A DNA stretch of 7,368 bases from JACCYI01 sp036389195 (GTDB lineage Bacteria; Actinomycetota; Thermoleophilia; Solirubrobacterales; Solirubrobacteraceae). Shown piece by piece: positions 1 to 4,405 of this stretch (position 1 is the first letter of the stretch; the number at the start of each line of letters is the position of its first letter). The notes under the pieces are model-generated. The model ran no database searches. It worked only from the letters and a program-made list of their open reading frames with translations, and was not told the DNA's origin. Made by a program: the position numbers and the translations under genes. The DNA lies in assembly GCA_036389195.1 (NCBI GenBank), contig DASVQH010000122.1, positions 1-7,368 on the forward strand. Direction: 5' to 3'.

Positions 1-1149
1 CTGCATGCCCGAGACGAACATGTGGTGCGCCCAGACCGTGAAGCCCAGCACGACGATCGCCAGCAGCGAGAAAGCCATCATCCGGTAGCCGAAGATCGGC
101 TTGCGGGATTTCACCGCCAGGATCTCCGAGACGATCCCGAAGCCGGGCAGCATCATGATGTACACCGCCGGGTGGGAGTAGAACCAGAAGATGTGCTGGT
201 ACATCAGCACGTCGCCGCCGCCCACGGGCTCGAAGAAGTTGAAGCCCAGCGAGCGGTCGAAGAAGACCATGAACTGCGAGACGGCGATGAACGGCGTCGC
301 GATGACGACGAGCAGCGACGTCGAGAAGTTCGCCCACACCAGCAGCGGCATGCGCCAGAAGCTCATGCCCGGCGCGCGCATGGTGATGATGGTCACCAGG
401 AAGTTCAGCGCCGTGGCGATCGACGACGCGCCGGCGAACTGCACGCCGATCGTGAAGAACTCCTGGCCGATCGGCGAGGTGGTCGACAGCGGCGCGTACG
501 CGGTCCAGCCCGTGGCGAACGAGCCGCCGGGGGCGAAGAAGCTCGCCATCATCATCGTGCCGGCGATCGGCAGCAGCCAGTACGACAGCGCGTTCAGGCG
601 CGGGAACGCCATGTCCGGCGCGCCGATCATCAGCGGCAGGACGTAGTTCGCCAGCCCGGCGAAGACCGGGATGATGAACAGGAAGATCATCAGCGACGCG
701 TGGACGCTGAACAGGCCGTTGTAGGCGTTCGCGTCCACGAACTGCTGCCCGGGCGCCGCCAGCTCGGCGCGGACCATCATCGCCAGCAGCCCGCCGATGA
801 GCATGAAGAAGAACGAGGTCACGACGTACTGGATGCCGATGACCTTGTGGTCGGTGTTGACCTTGAAGTAGTCGCGCCAGGAGTGCGCGCCGTGGCTGGA
901 GTGGTCCTCGGGCCGCGTCGGGCGGCCCGCGGCCCAGTAGAACCAGTAGTCGAAGGCGCCGAGCCCGACCAGGAAGAACAGCGGCGCGGCGATCAGCGCG
1001 ACGATCGTGACGGCGTAGCCGTCGACGATCGGGTCCCAGCCGTAGAGCGCCCGCACGGCCGCCACGAGCCCGAACGCGAACGCGATCCCGAGCAGGGTGA
1101 ACAGTCCTGCCCGGGGGAAGCCCGGGCCGCGGAGCCGGCCTGCGGTCAC
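1..1149 (-). CDS. coxA2: Cytochrome c oxidase subunit I, A2-type heme-copper oxidase (3' end cut by window edge)
   Basis: Catalytic subunit of a proton-pumping oxidase that reduces O2 in the cytoplasmic membrane; 383 residues are visible. Metal ligands seen: His150 (low-spin heme, SVHASLMIF), His326 and His375/His376 (CuB), and Tyr330, the expected cross-linked Tyr. Helix VI reads WFYSHPAVY. The Glu of A1 enzymes is Ala328, and Tyr324-Ser325 supplies the YS motif that defines A2 oxidases in the established classification. Asp179 (IGAPDMAFPRLN) keeps the D-channel entrance. About 100 residues precede the conserved HKVIGIQY helix, against about 42 in the neighbouring CoxA1. They include two extra hydrophobic segments (roughly 15-35 and 45-72). 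The GTG start is chosen because AAGGAGG lies 4 nt upstream and the start overlaps the coxB2 stop (GTGA), implying translational coupling. The heme a3/heme a His pair, the K-channel Lys and the C-terminus lie outside the window, so a fused subunit III cannot be excluded. Confidence 0.95.
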   Translation of the reverse strand, partial: MTAGRLRGPGFPRAGLFTLLGIAFAFGLVAAVRALYGWDPIVDGYAVTIVALIAAPLFFLVGLGAFDYWFYWAAGRPTRPEDHSSHGAHSWRDYFKVNTDHKVIGIQYVVTSFFFMLIGGLLAMMVRAELAAPGQQFVDANAYNGLFSVHASLMIFLFIIPVFAGLANYVLPLMIGAPDMAFPRLNALSYWLLPIAGTMMMASFFAPGGSFATGWTAYAPLSTTSPIGQEFFTIGVQFAGASSIATALNFLVTIITMRAPGMSFWRMPLLVWANFSTSLLVVIATPFIAVSQFMVFFDRSLGFNFFEPVGGGDVLMYQHIFWFYSHPAVYIMMLPGFGIVSEILAVKSRKPIFGYRMMAFSLLAIVVLGFTVWAHHMFVSGMQ

Positions 1150-1919
1150 TGCGCCTCCTTCACTCGCTCGACCTGCTTCGCCATCCAGGCGTCGTACTCG
1201 GCGGGCTCGACGACGTGGACCGTCGAGCGCATCGTCGCGTGCCCGAGCCCGCACAGCTCGGCGCAGACGACGGGGTAATCGCCCTTCTTCGTCGTGTCCG
1301 CCACCCAGCGCGTCGTGATGCCGGGCACCGCGTCGATCTTCATGCGGAACGCCGGGATCCAGAAGTCGTGGATGACGTCCTTGGCCTGGACCCGGAACTC
1401 GACCTGCCGGCCCACCGGCACGTAGAGCTCGCGCGACTCGATCTCCTTCTCGCCGCCCGTCGGCGACTCGTAGTAGTAGCTCCAGGCGAACTGCTCGCCC
1501 ACCACGCGGACCGACAGCTTGTCGGCCTTGGCGTCCTCGATGTCGACGAGGACGAGGTAGGCGTAGAAGACGAGGCCGAGGATCAGCAGCGCCGGCACGG
1601 CGGTCCAGATGACCTCCAGCCGGGTGTTGCCGTGGATCGGCGGGCCGTCGAGCTCCTCCTCGCCGGCGCGCACCTGCCACTTGTAGGCGCTGTAGAGGAC
1701 GGCCATCGCCACCATGACGAAGACCGGCACCGAGGCGATGACCAGCACGTCCCACAACGTGTCGATCGGCCCGGCCTGCCGCGACGCGGCGGTCGGGAAC
1801 CAGTCGATGGCGATGCCGAGCGCGATGCCGGCCGCCGAGGCCAGCACGCCGATCACCAGCAGCGGAACGATGCGAACGGGGCCGCCACGACCAGTCGATG
1901 CACTGGTGTCAGCCCCCAC
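1146..1919 (-). CDS. coxB2: Cytochrome c oxidase subunit II (CuA), second oxidase set
   Basis: Subunit II accepts electrons from cytochrome c at a binuclear CuA centre outside the membrane and passes them to heme a of CoxA2. Numbering is for the 264-aa form starting at the ATG at 1940. The CuA ligands are complete: His191 (VIHDFWIP), Cys226, Glu228, Cys230, His234 and Met237 (CAELCGLGHATM). The conserved IHGNTRLEVIWT leads into the last membrane helix (about 110-132). Other hydrophobic segments are near 23-46 and 62-85, so there are three in all, with no lipobox Cys. There is no C-terminal cytochrome c domain (no CxxCH), so it is not a caa3-type subunit II. The GTG at 1919 (257 aa) is preferred because GGAGGAG sits 6 nt upstream; the ATG at 1940 has only weak AGGA at long spacing. 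The 3' end overlaps coxA2. It lies downstream of the AraC-type regulator in the same orientation, probably with its own promoter. Confidence 0.95.
   Translation of the reverse strand: MGADTSASTGRGGPVRIVPLLVIGVLASAAGIALGIAIDWFPTAASRQAGPIDTLWDVLVIASVPVFVMVAMAVLYSAYKWQVRAGEEELDGPPIHGNTRLEVIWTAVPALLILGLVFYAYLVLVDIEDAKADKLSVRVVGEQFAWSYYYESPTGGEKEIESRELYVPVGRQVEFRVQAKDVIHDFWIPAFRMKIDAVPGITTRWVADTTKKGDYPVVCAELCGLGHATMRSTVHVVEPAEYDAWMAKQVERVKEAQ
1154..1160 (-). promoter_or_regulatory. Shine-Dalgarno AAGGAGG for coxA2
   Basis: AAGGAGG lies inside the last codons of coxB2, 4 nt before the GTG that overlaps the coxB2 TGA. It fixes the GTG at 1149 as the coxA2 start and shows that the long N-terminal extension is translated rather than an artefact of start choice. 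Confidence 0.8.
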
Positions 1920-1925
1920 GGTCTT

Positions 1926-1932
1926 CTCCTCC
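1926..1932 (-). promoter_or_regulatory. Shine-Dalgarno GGAGGAG deciding the coxB2 start
   Basis: GGAGGAG is followed by 6 nt and then GTG at 1919-1917. If translation began at the ATG at 1940, this ideal SD would lie inside the coding sequence (codons for Leu-Glu-Glu) with no function. The downstream GTG is therefore the more likely start. Confidence 0.6.
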
Positions 1933-1949
1933 AGGCCCATGGAGCGGGC

Positions 1950-1955
1950 ATCCTA
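1950..1955 (-). promoter_or_regulatory. Candidate -10 element (TAGGAT) for coxB2-coxA2
   Basis: TAGGAT fits the actinobacterial TANNNT -10 consensus and stands out in a GC-rich stretch. A start of transcription about 7 nt downstream would give a leader of roughly 24 nt carrying the GGAGGAG SD for the GTG start. The -35 at 17 nt spacing (TTCCGT) is poor, so this is a motif-level guess. Confidence 0.3.
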
Positions 1956-2031
1956 TGTCACGGCTCCGACGAACGGAACCAGCAGGCGCGTCGGGACGCC
2001 GAGCTCGGTTTGAGCGCGTACCGTCCGCGCC

Positions 2032-2057
2032 GTCGGCGCGGCCCCCGCGGGGCCGAC
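2032..2057. repeat. GC-rich inverted repeat between the AraC-type gene and coxB2
   Basis: GTCGGC (2032-2037) is repeated inverted as GCCGAC (2052-2057), and the interior holds the palindrome CCCCGCGGGG. It lies in the roughly 140-160 bp non-coding gap before coxB2. It may be an operator for the adjacent AraC-type regulator or part of an attenuator or terminator. Such repeats are common by chance at this GC content. Confidence 0.3.
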
Positions 2058-2073
2058 GCCGCGTCAGCTTCCG

Positions 2074-2090
2074 CGCCGCCTCAGGCGGCG
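2074..2090 (-). terminator. Hairpin spanning the stop of the AraC-type gene
   Basis: CGCCGCC (2074-2080) and GGCGGCG (2084-2090) form a perfect 7-bp stem with a 3-nt loop that is exactly the TGA stop codon of the regulator. No T-run follows on the minus strand, so intrinsic termination would be inefficient by the classical model. It may still pause or separate transcription from coxB2 downstream. Confidence 0.25.
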
Positions 2091-2554
2091 GCGCGGCTCT
2101 GCAGCAGCGGGGCGGCCGGCTGGGCGGCGGCGTGCAGGCGCACGTTGCCGTCCGAGCGGAACGCCGACGGGGCGACGCCCTGGTAGCGGCGGAAGGCCTT
2201 GGCGAACTGGGCCGGCTGGCGGTAGCCGACGCGATGGGCGACCTCGCGGACCGTCAGCTGGCGGGTGGCGAGCATGTCGGCGGCGCGCCGCATCCGGACG
2301 CGGGTCAGATGATCGCGGAACGTGGTGTCCCCGATCTCGGCGTAGGCGCGCTGCAGCTGGCGGCGCGAGGAGGCGACGCGGCGGGCGATGTCGTCGAGCG
2401 ACAGATCGGACGCGAACTCCTCCTCGACGATGGCGACGGCGTCGTCGAACAGCGAGGTCCGATGGCGGATGGTGGCGGGTCGTTGTGTGGGCACGCAAGT
2501 GATACGCGCCGGTAGGTTCAGAGGATGAGGTGGCGCGGGCGCGGCCTGCATCAT
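2081..2554 (-). CDS. AraC/XylS-family transcriptional regulator, DNA-binding domain only
   Basis: A 157-aa protein whose recognisable part is an AraC-type double helix-turn-helix from about residue 36 to 133. The first HTH is near 51-72 (LSLDDIARRVASSRRQLQRAY). The second is near 101-122 (LTVREVAHRVGYRQPAQFAKAF) and ends in the family-typical FRRYQGVAPSAFR. There is no room for the sugar- or effector-binding domain of full-length AraC proteins (about 250-300 aa), so any signal must come by another route or the protein acts constitutively. It lies upstream of coxB2-coxA2 on the same strand and divergent from the CBS gene, and so may regulate either; the target is inference. The start is uncertain. 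The ATG at 2554 (second ATG directly after) has no good SD. A GTG at 2494 would give a 137-aa protein that still holds the whole HTH region. Confidence 0.85.
   Translation of the reverse strand: MMQAAPAPPHPLNLPARITCVPTQRPATIRHRTSLFDDAVAIVEEEFASDLSLDDIARRVASSRRQLQRAYAEIGDTTFRDHLTRVRMRRAADMLATRQLTVREVAHRVGYRQPAQFAKAFRRYQGVAPSAFRSDGNVRLHAAAQPAAPLLQSRAAA
2483..2498. promoter_or_regulatory. Imperfect palindrome over the alternative start of the AraC-type gene
   Basis: TTGTGTG-GG-CACGCAA is a 16-bp near-palindrome with one mismatch between 7-nt arms. It covers the alternative GTG start (2494-2492) of the AraC-type regulator. If that GTG is used, the site would be placed for autoregulation. If the ATG at 2554 is used, it lies inside the coding region and is more likely coincidental. 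Confidence 0.2.
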
Positions 2555-2610
2555 GGCGCGTGCCCACTTCCCGACGCGCTAACCGCCGGCCGCGCGGCCC
2601 GGTGCGCTAG

Positions 2611-2644
2611 CCTCCGCCTTTGAGCCAAACGTTGCAAACGGAGG
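2611..2644 (+). promoter_or_regulatory. Leader hairpin able to sequester the Shine-Dalgarno of the CBS gene
   Basis: CCTCCG (2611-2616), a CC bulge and TTTG (2619-2622) pair perfectly with CAAA (2635-2638) followed by CGGAGG (2639-2644), making a 10-bp stem that buries the SD GGAGGT (2640-2645). The 12-nt loop contains an earlier copy of CAAACG (2626-2631). Its CAAA can pair with the same TTTG in a short competing hairpin that leaves the SD free. Outer segments CGCCGG (2584-2589) and CCGGCG (2646-2651) could add a further stem. This resembles a translational switch or thermometer-like leader. No known riboswitch class is recognised, and the transcription start is unknown. Confidence 0.45.
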
Positions 2645-2654
2645 TCCGGCGAAG

Positions 2655-3062
2655 ATGCAGGTGCGCGAGGGGATGAGCAGTGTGGTCCTGACCATCGGGC
2701 CGGGCCACACGCTGCGCCAGGCGGCCCGGCAGATGCACGAGCGCAAGGTCGGCGCCGCCGTGGTGAACGACCCCGAGGCCGCCGGGCCGGGCATCCTCAC
2801 CGAGCGCGACATCCTCTCCTCGGTGGCCAAGGGCGAGAACCCGGACGAGGAGTGCGTCTCCGACCACCTCACCGCCGACCTCGTCTTCGCCGCGCCCGAC
2901 TGGTCGCTCGAGGAGGCCGCCGCCGCGATGGTCAAGGGCGGCTTCCGCCACCTGGTGGTCGTCGACGGCAACGAGACCGTCGGCGTGCTCTCGGTCCGCG
3001 ACATCGTGCGCTGCTGGACCGACGACGGCGCGTCGTGCGACGTGCCGCAGCAGGCCGCCTAG
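2655..3062 (+). CDS. Tandem CBS-domain protein (Bateman module), possible adenylate sensor
   Basis: A 135-aa soluble protein made almost wholly of two CBS motifs: the first about residues 7-60, ending GILTERDIL (46-54), the second about 72-125, ending GVLSVRDIV (110-118). Each retains the T/S-x-x-D signature (TERD, SVRD) that in CBS families contacts the ribose of bound adenine nucleotides. Stand-alone CBS pairs commonly sense AMP/ATP, SAM or NAD and influence partner proteins. The ligand and partner here are unknown; with oxidase genes on both sides, sensing of energy charge is an inference. The ATG start is supported by GGAGGT 9 nt upstream, which is partly buried in the leader hairpin. It is the only convincing plus-strand gene in the window. 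It is divergent from the AraC-type gene (100-bp gap) and convergent with the 77-aa membrane-protein gene. Confidence 0.92.
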   Translation: MQVREGMSSVVLTIGPGHTLRQAARQMHERKVGAAVVNDPEAAGPGILTERDILSSVAKGENPDEECVSDHLTADLVFAAPDWSLEEAAAAMVKGGFRHLVVVDGNETVGVLSVRDIVRCWTDDGASCDVPQQAA

Positions 3063-3076
3063 CCGGCGCGGGCTAG
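3059..3076. terminator. Symmetric hairpin at the convergent gene junction
   Basis: CTAGCC (3059-3064) and GGCTAG (3071-3076) form a 6-bp inverted repeat around a 6-nt loop. The TAG stop of the CBS gene (3060-3062) is in one arm and the TAG stop of the 77-aa gene (3073-3075, minus strand) is in the other. Its position suits a bidirectional terminator, but there is no T-tract on either side. Confidence 0.35.
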
Positions 3077-3306
3077 TGCCCGTGCTCGGCGGGGAGCTCG
3101 TCGAACTCGTGCCGCGCCTTGGAGATCCAGATCGCCGTGGAGATCAGGAAGATCAGCAGGCCGGCGACGACCACCACGTAGGAGATGGTGATCGAGACGA
3201 TGGCCAGAGCCAGGCCGAACGCGTTGACGATCGGCAGCAGGCTCGGGGCCGGCATGTGGATCTCTTCGCCGACCGGCGGTGCGGGCTGGGGCTCGGGCTC
3301 GGCCAT
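3073..3306 (-). CDS. Small two-helix membrane protein, putative accessory subunit of cytochrome c oxidase
   Basis: A 77-aa protein with an acidic, Pro-rich N-terminus (MAEPEPQPAPPVGEE), then IHMPAPSLLPIV leading into two close-packed hydrophobic helices (about 23-42 and 43-62), and a short charged tail ending EHGH. The His-x-Pro-x-Pro-Ser segment before the first helix resembles the segment at the start of subunit-IV-like hairpins that accompany, or are fused to, subunit I in actinobacterial and Chloroflexi oxidases. That is recalled similarity, not a search result. The ATG is fixed by TGATG overlap with the stop of the preceding 36-codon gene. No SD is visible, so translation is probably coupled. 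Its place after coxB1-coxA1-ctaB suggests it belongs to the A1-type oxidase, in assembly or stability. Without a search it remains a putative subunit. Confidence 0.82.
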   Translation of the reverse strand: MAEPEPQPAPPVGEEIHMPAPSLLPIVNAFGLALAIVSITISYVVVVAGLLIFLISTAIWISKARHEFDELPAEHGH

Positions 3307-3416
3307 CAGGCGGTGTAGACGAGCGCCGCGACCCAGGTCAGGGCGAAGACGATGAGCATGATCAGCGACACGACGAGCGCGGTGCGGATGTTCTTGCGGG
3401 CGAGACGCTTGTCCAT
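3306..3416 (-). CDS. 36-aa single-helix membrane micro-protein in the oxidase operon
   Basis: A very short gene between ctaB and the 77-aa subunit. The protein begins MDKRLARKNIRTALVV and has a basic N-terminus (Lys3, Arg4, Arg7, Lys8, Arg11). One hydrophobic helix follows from about residue 13 to 34, ending VYTA, so an N-in topology is expected. The start is bounded by an in-frame TAG five codons upstream (overlapping the ctaB region) with no other start codon between. The TGA overlaps the next ATG (TGATG), and the gene begins 25 nt after the ctaB stop. The tight spacing and coherent membrane-protein composition argue for a real gene, although no clear SD is seen. Single-helix subunits are established in oxidases, for example CtaJ-like small subunits in mycobacterial supercomplexes, but homology to those is not claimed. 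Confidence 0.7.
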   Translation of the reverse strand: MDKRLARKNIRTALVVSLIMLIVFALTWVAALVYTA

Positions 3417-3441
3417 GGCGAGGCGGGGATTCTAGCTGCCC

Positions 3442-4344
3442 CTACAGCTGGACGTCGGCCACCATGGCGCAGAAGAGCGCGGCGAGGTAGGCGAGCGAGA
3501 AGAGGTAGGTCCGCAGGGCGTCGCGGCGCTCGGCCGAGCGCTGCAGGCGCACCGCGCGCCACAGGAACGCGCCGCCCAGCAGCCCGGCGACCGCCGCGTA
3601 GAGGACGCCGAACATGCCGAACACGAACGGCAGCAGCGTGAGGACGACGAGCAGGACGGTGTAGAGGACGATCTGGCGCCGCGTCTCGACCTCGCCGCGG
3701 GCGACCGGCATCATCGGCACCCCGACCCGGGCGTACTCGTCCTTCATCAGCAGCGAGAGCGCCCAGAAGTGCGGCGGGGTCCAGTAGAAGACGATCGCGA
3801 ACAGGTAGAGCGCGGTGGGGTCCAGGCCGCCCGTCACGGCCGCCCAGCCCACCAGCGGCGGCACGGCGCCCGCGGCGCCGCCGATGACGATGTTCTGCGG
3901 CGTCGTGCGCTTGAGCCACGCGGTGTAGACGAAGACGTAGCCGAGGAAGCCCGAGAGGGCCAGCGACGCGGCCAGGACGTTGACGGTCAGCGTCAGCAGC
4001 GCGAAGGACGCCGCCGCCAGCAGGAGCCCGAAGGTTAGCGCGGCGCGCGGCGACACGCGGCCCGACGGGACCGGCCGGCTGGCCGTGCGGGCCATCTGGG
4101 CGTCGATGTCGCGGTCCCAGAAGTGGTTGACCGCGCCGGCGCCCCCCGCCGACAGGTAGCCGCCGAGGCACGTGAGCGCCAGGAGGCCGAGCGACGGGTC
4201 GCCCGCGACGTACATCGTCGTCACCGTGGTCAGCAGCAGCAGCGACTGGACCTTCGGCTTGGTCAGCGTGAAGTAGTCCGCCGCGACCTGGCGCACGCGG
4301 CTGTGGGCCAGCGCCGGGGCGGCGGCGGCCGTCGTGTGGGTCAT
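3442..4344 (-). CDS. ctaB: Protoheme IX farnesyltransferase (heme O synthase)
   Basis: An integral membrane prenyltransferase of the UbiA family that adds a farnesyl group to heme b to give heme O, the precursor of heme A in aa3-type oxidases. Numbering is from the ATG at 4344 (300 aa, the usual length). The first Asp-rich motif is Asn73-Asp77-Asp81 (NHFWDRDIDAQMARTASRP), which binds Mg2+-diphosphate. The family-typical WTPPHFWAL (188-196) and KDEYARVGVPMMP (201-213) follow as the second motif region. About nine hydrophobic helices are expected. The ATG is preferred over the in-frame GTG at 4359 because GGAAG lies about 8 nt upstream, whereas the GTG has no SD. It starts 61 nt after coxA1 on the same strand and is followed by two small membrane genes. 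It probably serves both oxidases. Heme A synthase (ctaA) is not in the window, so the final heme type cannot be decided. Confidence 0.96.
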   Translation of the reverse strand: MTHTTAAAAPALAHSRVRQVAADYFTLTKPKVQSLLLLTTVTTMYVAGDPSLGLLALTCLGGYLSAGGAGAVNHFWDRDIDAQMARTASRPVPSGRVSPRAALTFGLLLAAASFALLTLTVNVLAASLALSGFLGYVFVYTAWLKRTTPQNIVIGGAAGAVPPLVGWAAVTGGLDPTALYLFAIVFYWTPPHFWALSLLMKDEYARVGVPMMPVARGEVETRRQIVLYTVLLVVLTLLPFVFGMFGVLYAAVAGLLGGAFLWRAVRLQRSAERRDALRTYLFSLAYLAALFCAMVADVQL

Positions 4345-4405
4345 CCGCGAGGCTTCCACGAGCGCGAGCAGACTAGCGGCACACGCGGCGCTGTGCGCCT
4401 GCCGC

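Noticed and set aside
22..1278. Plus-strand open frame of about 418 codons antisense to coxA2/coxB2
   Set aside because: The same shadow effect; the composition is implausible for a folded protein, and the opposite strand has clear oxidase motifs.
2064..2567. Alternative minus-strand frame overlapping the AraC-type gene
   Set aside because: The product is Arg/Pro/Ala-rich without motifs, while the overlapping frame encodes a convincing double HTH.
2588..2599. 12-bp palindrome GGCCGCGCGGCC in the divergent gap as a regulator operator
   Set aside because: Made only of G and C, so expected by chance at this GC content; AraC-type proteins usually bind direct repeats rather than palindromes.
2579..3004. 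Minus-strand frames opposite the CBS gene
   Set aside because: No SD or domain; the plus-strand frame has both CBS motifs and a proper SD.
4360..4400. Short inverted repeat (GCACA/TGTGC) between coxA1 and ctaB as a terminator
   Set aside because: Only a 5-bp stem with an 8-nt loop and no T-run; coxA1 and ctaB are more likely co-transcribed.
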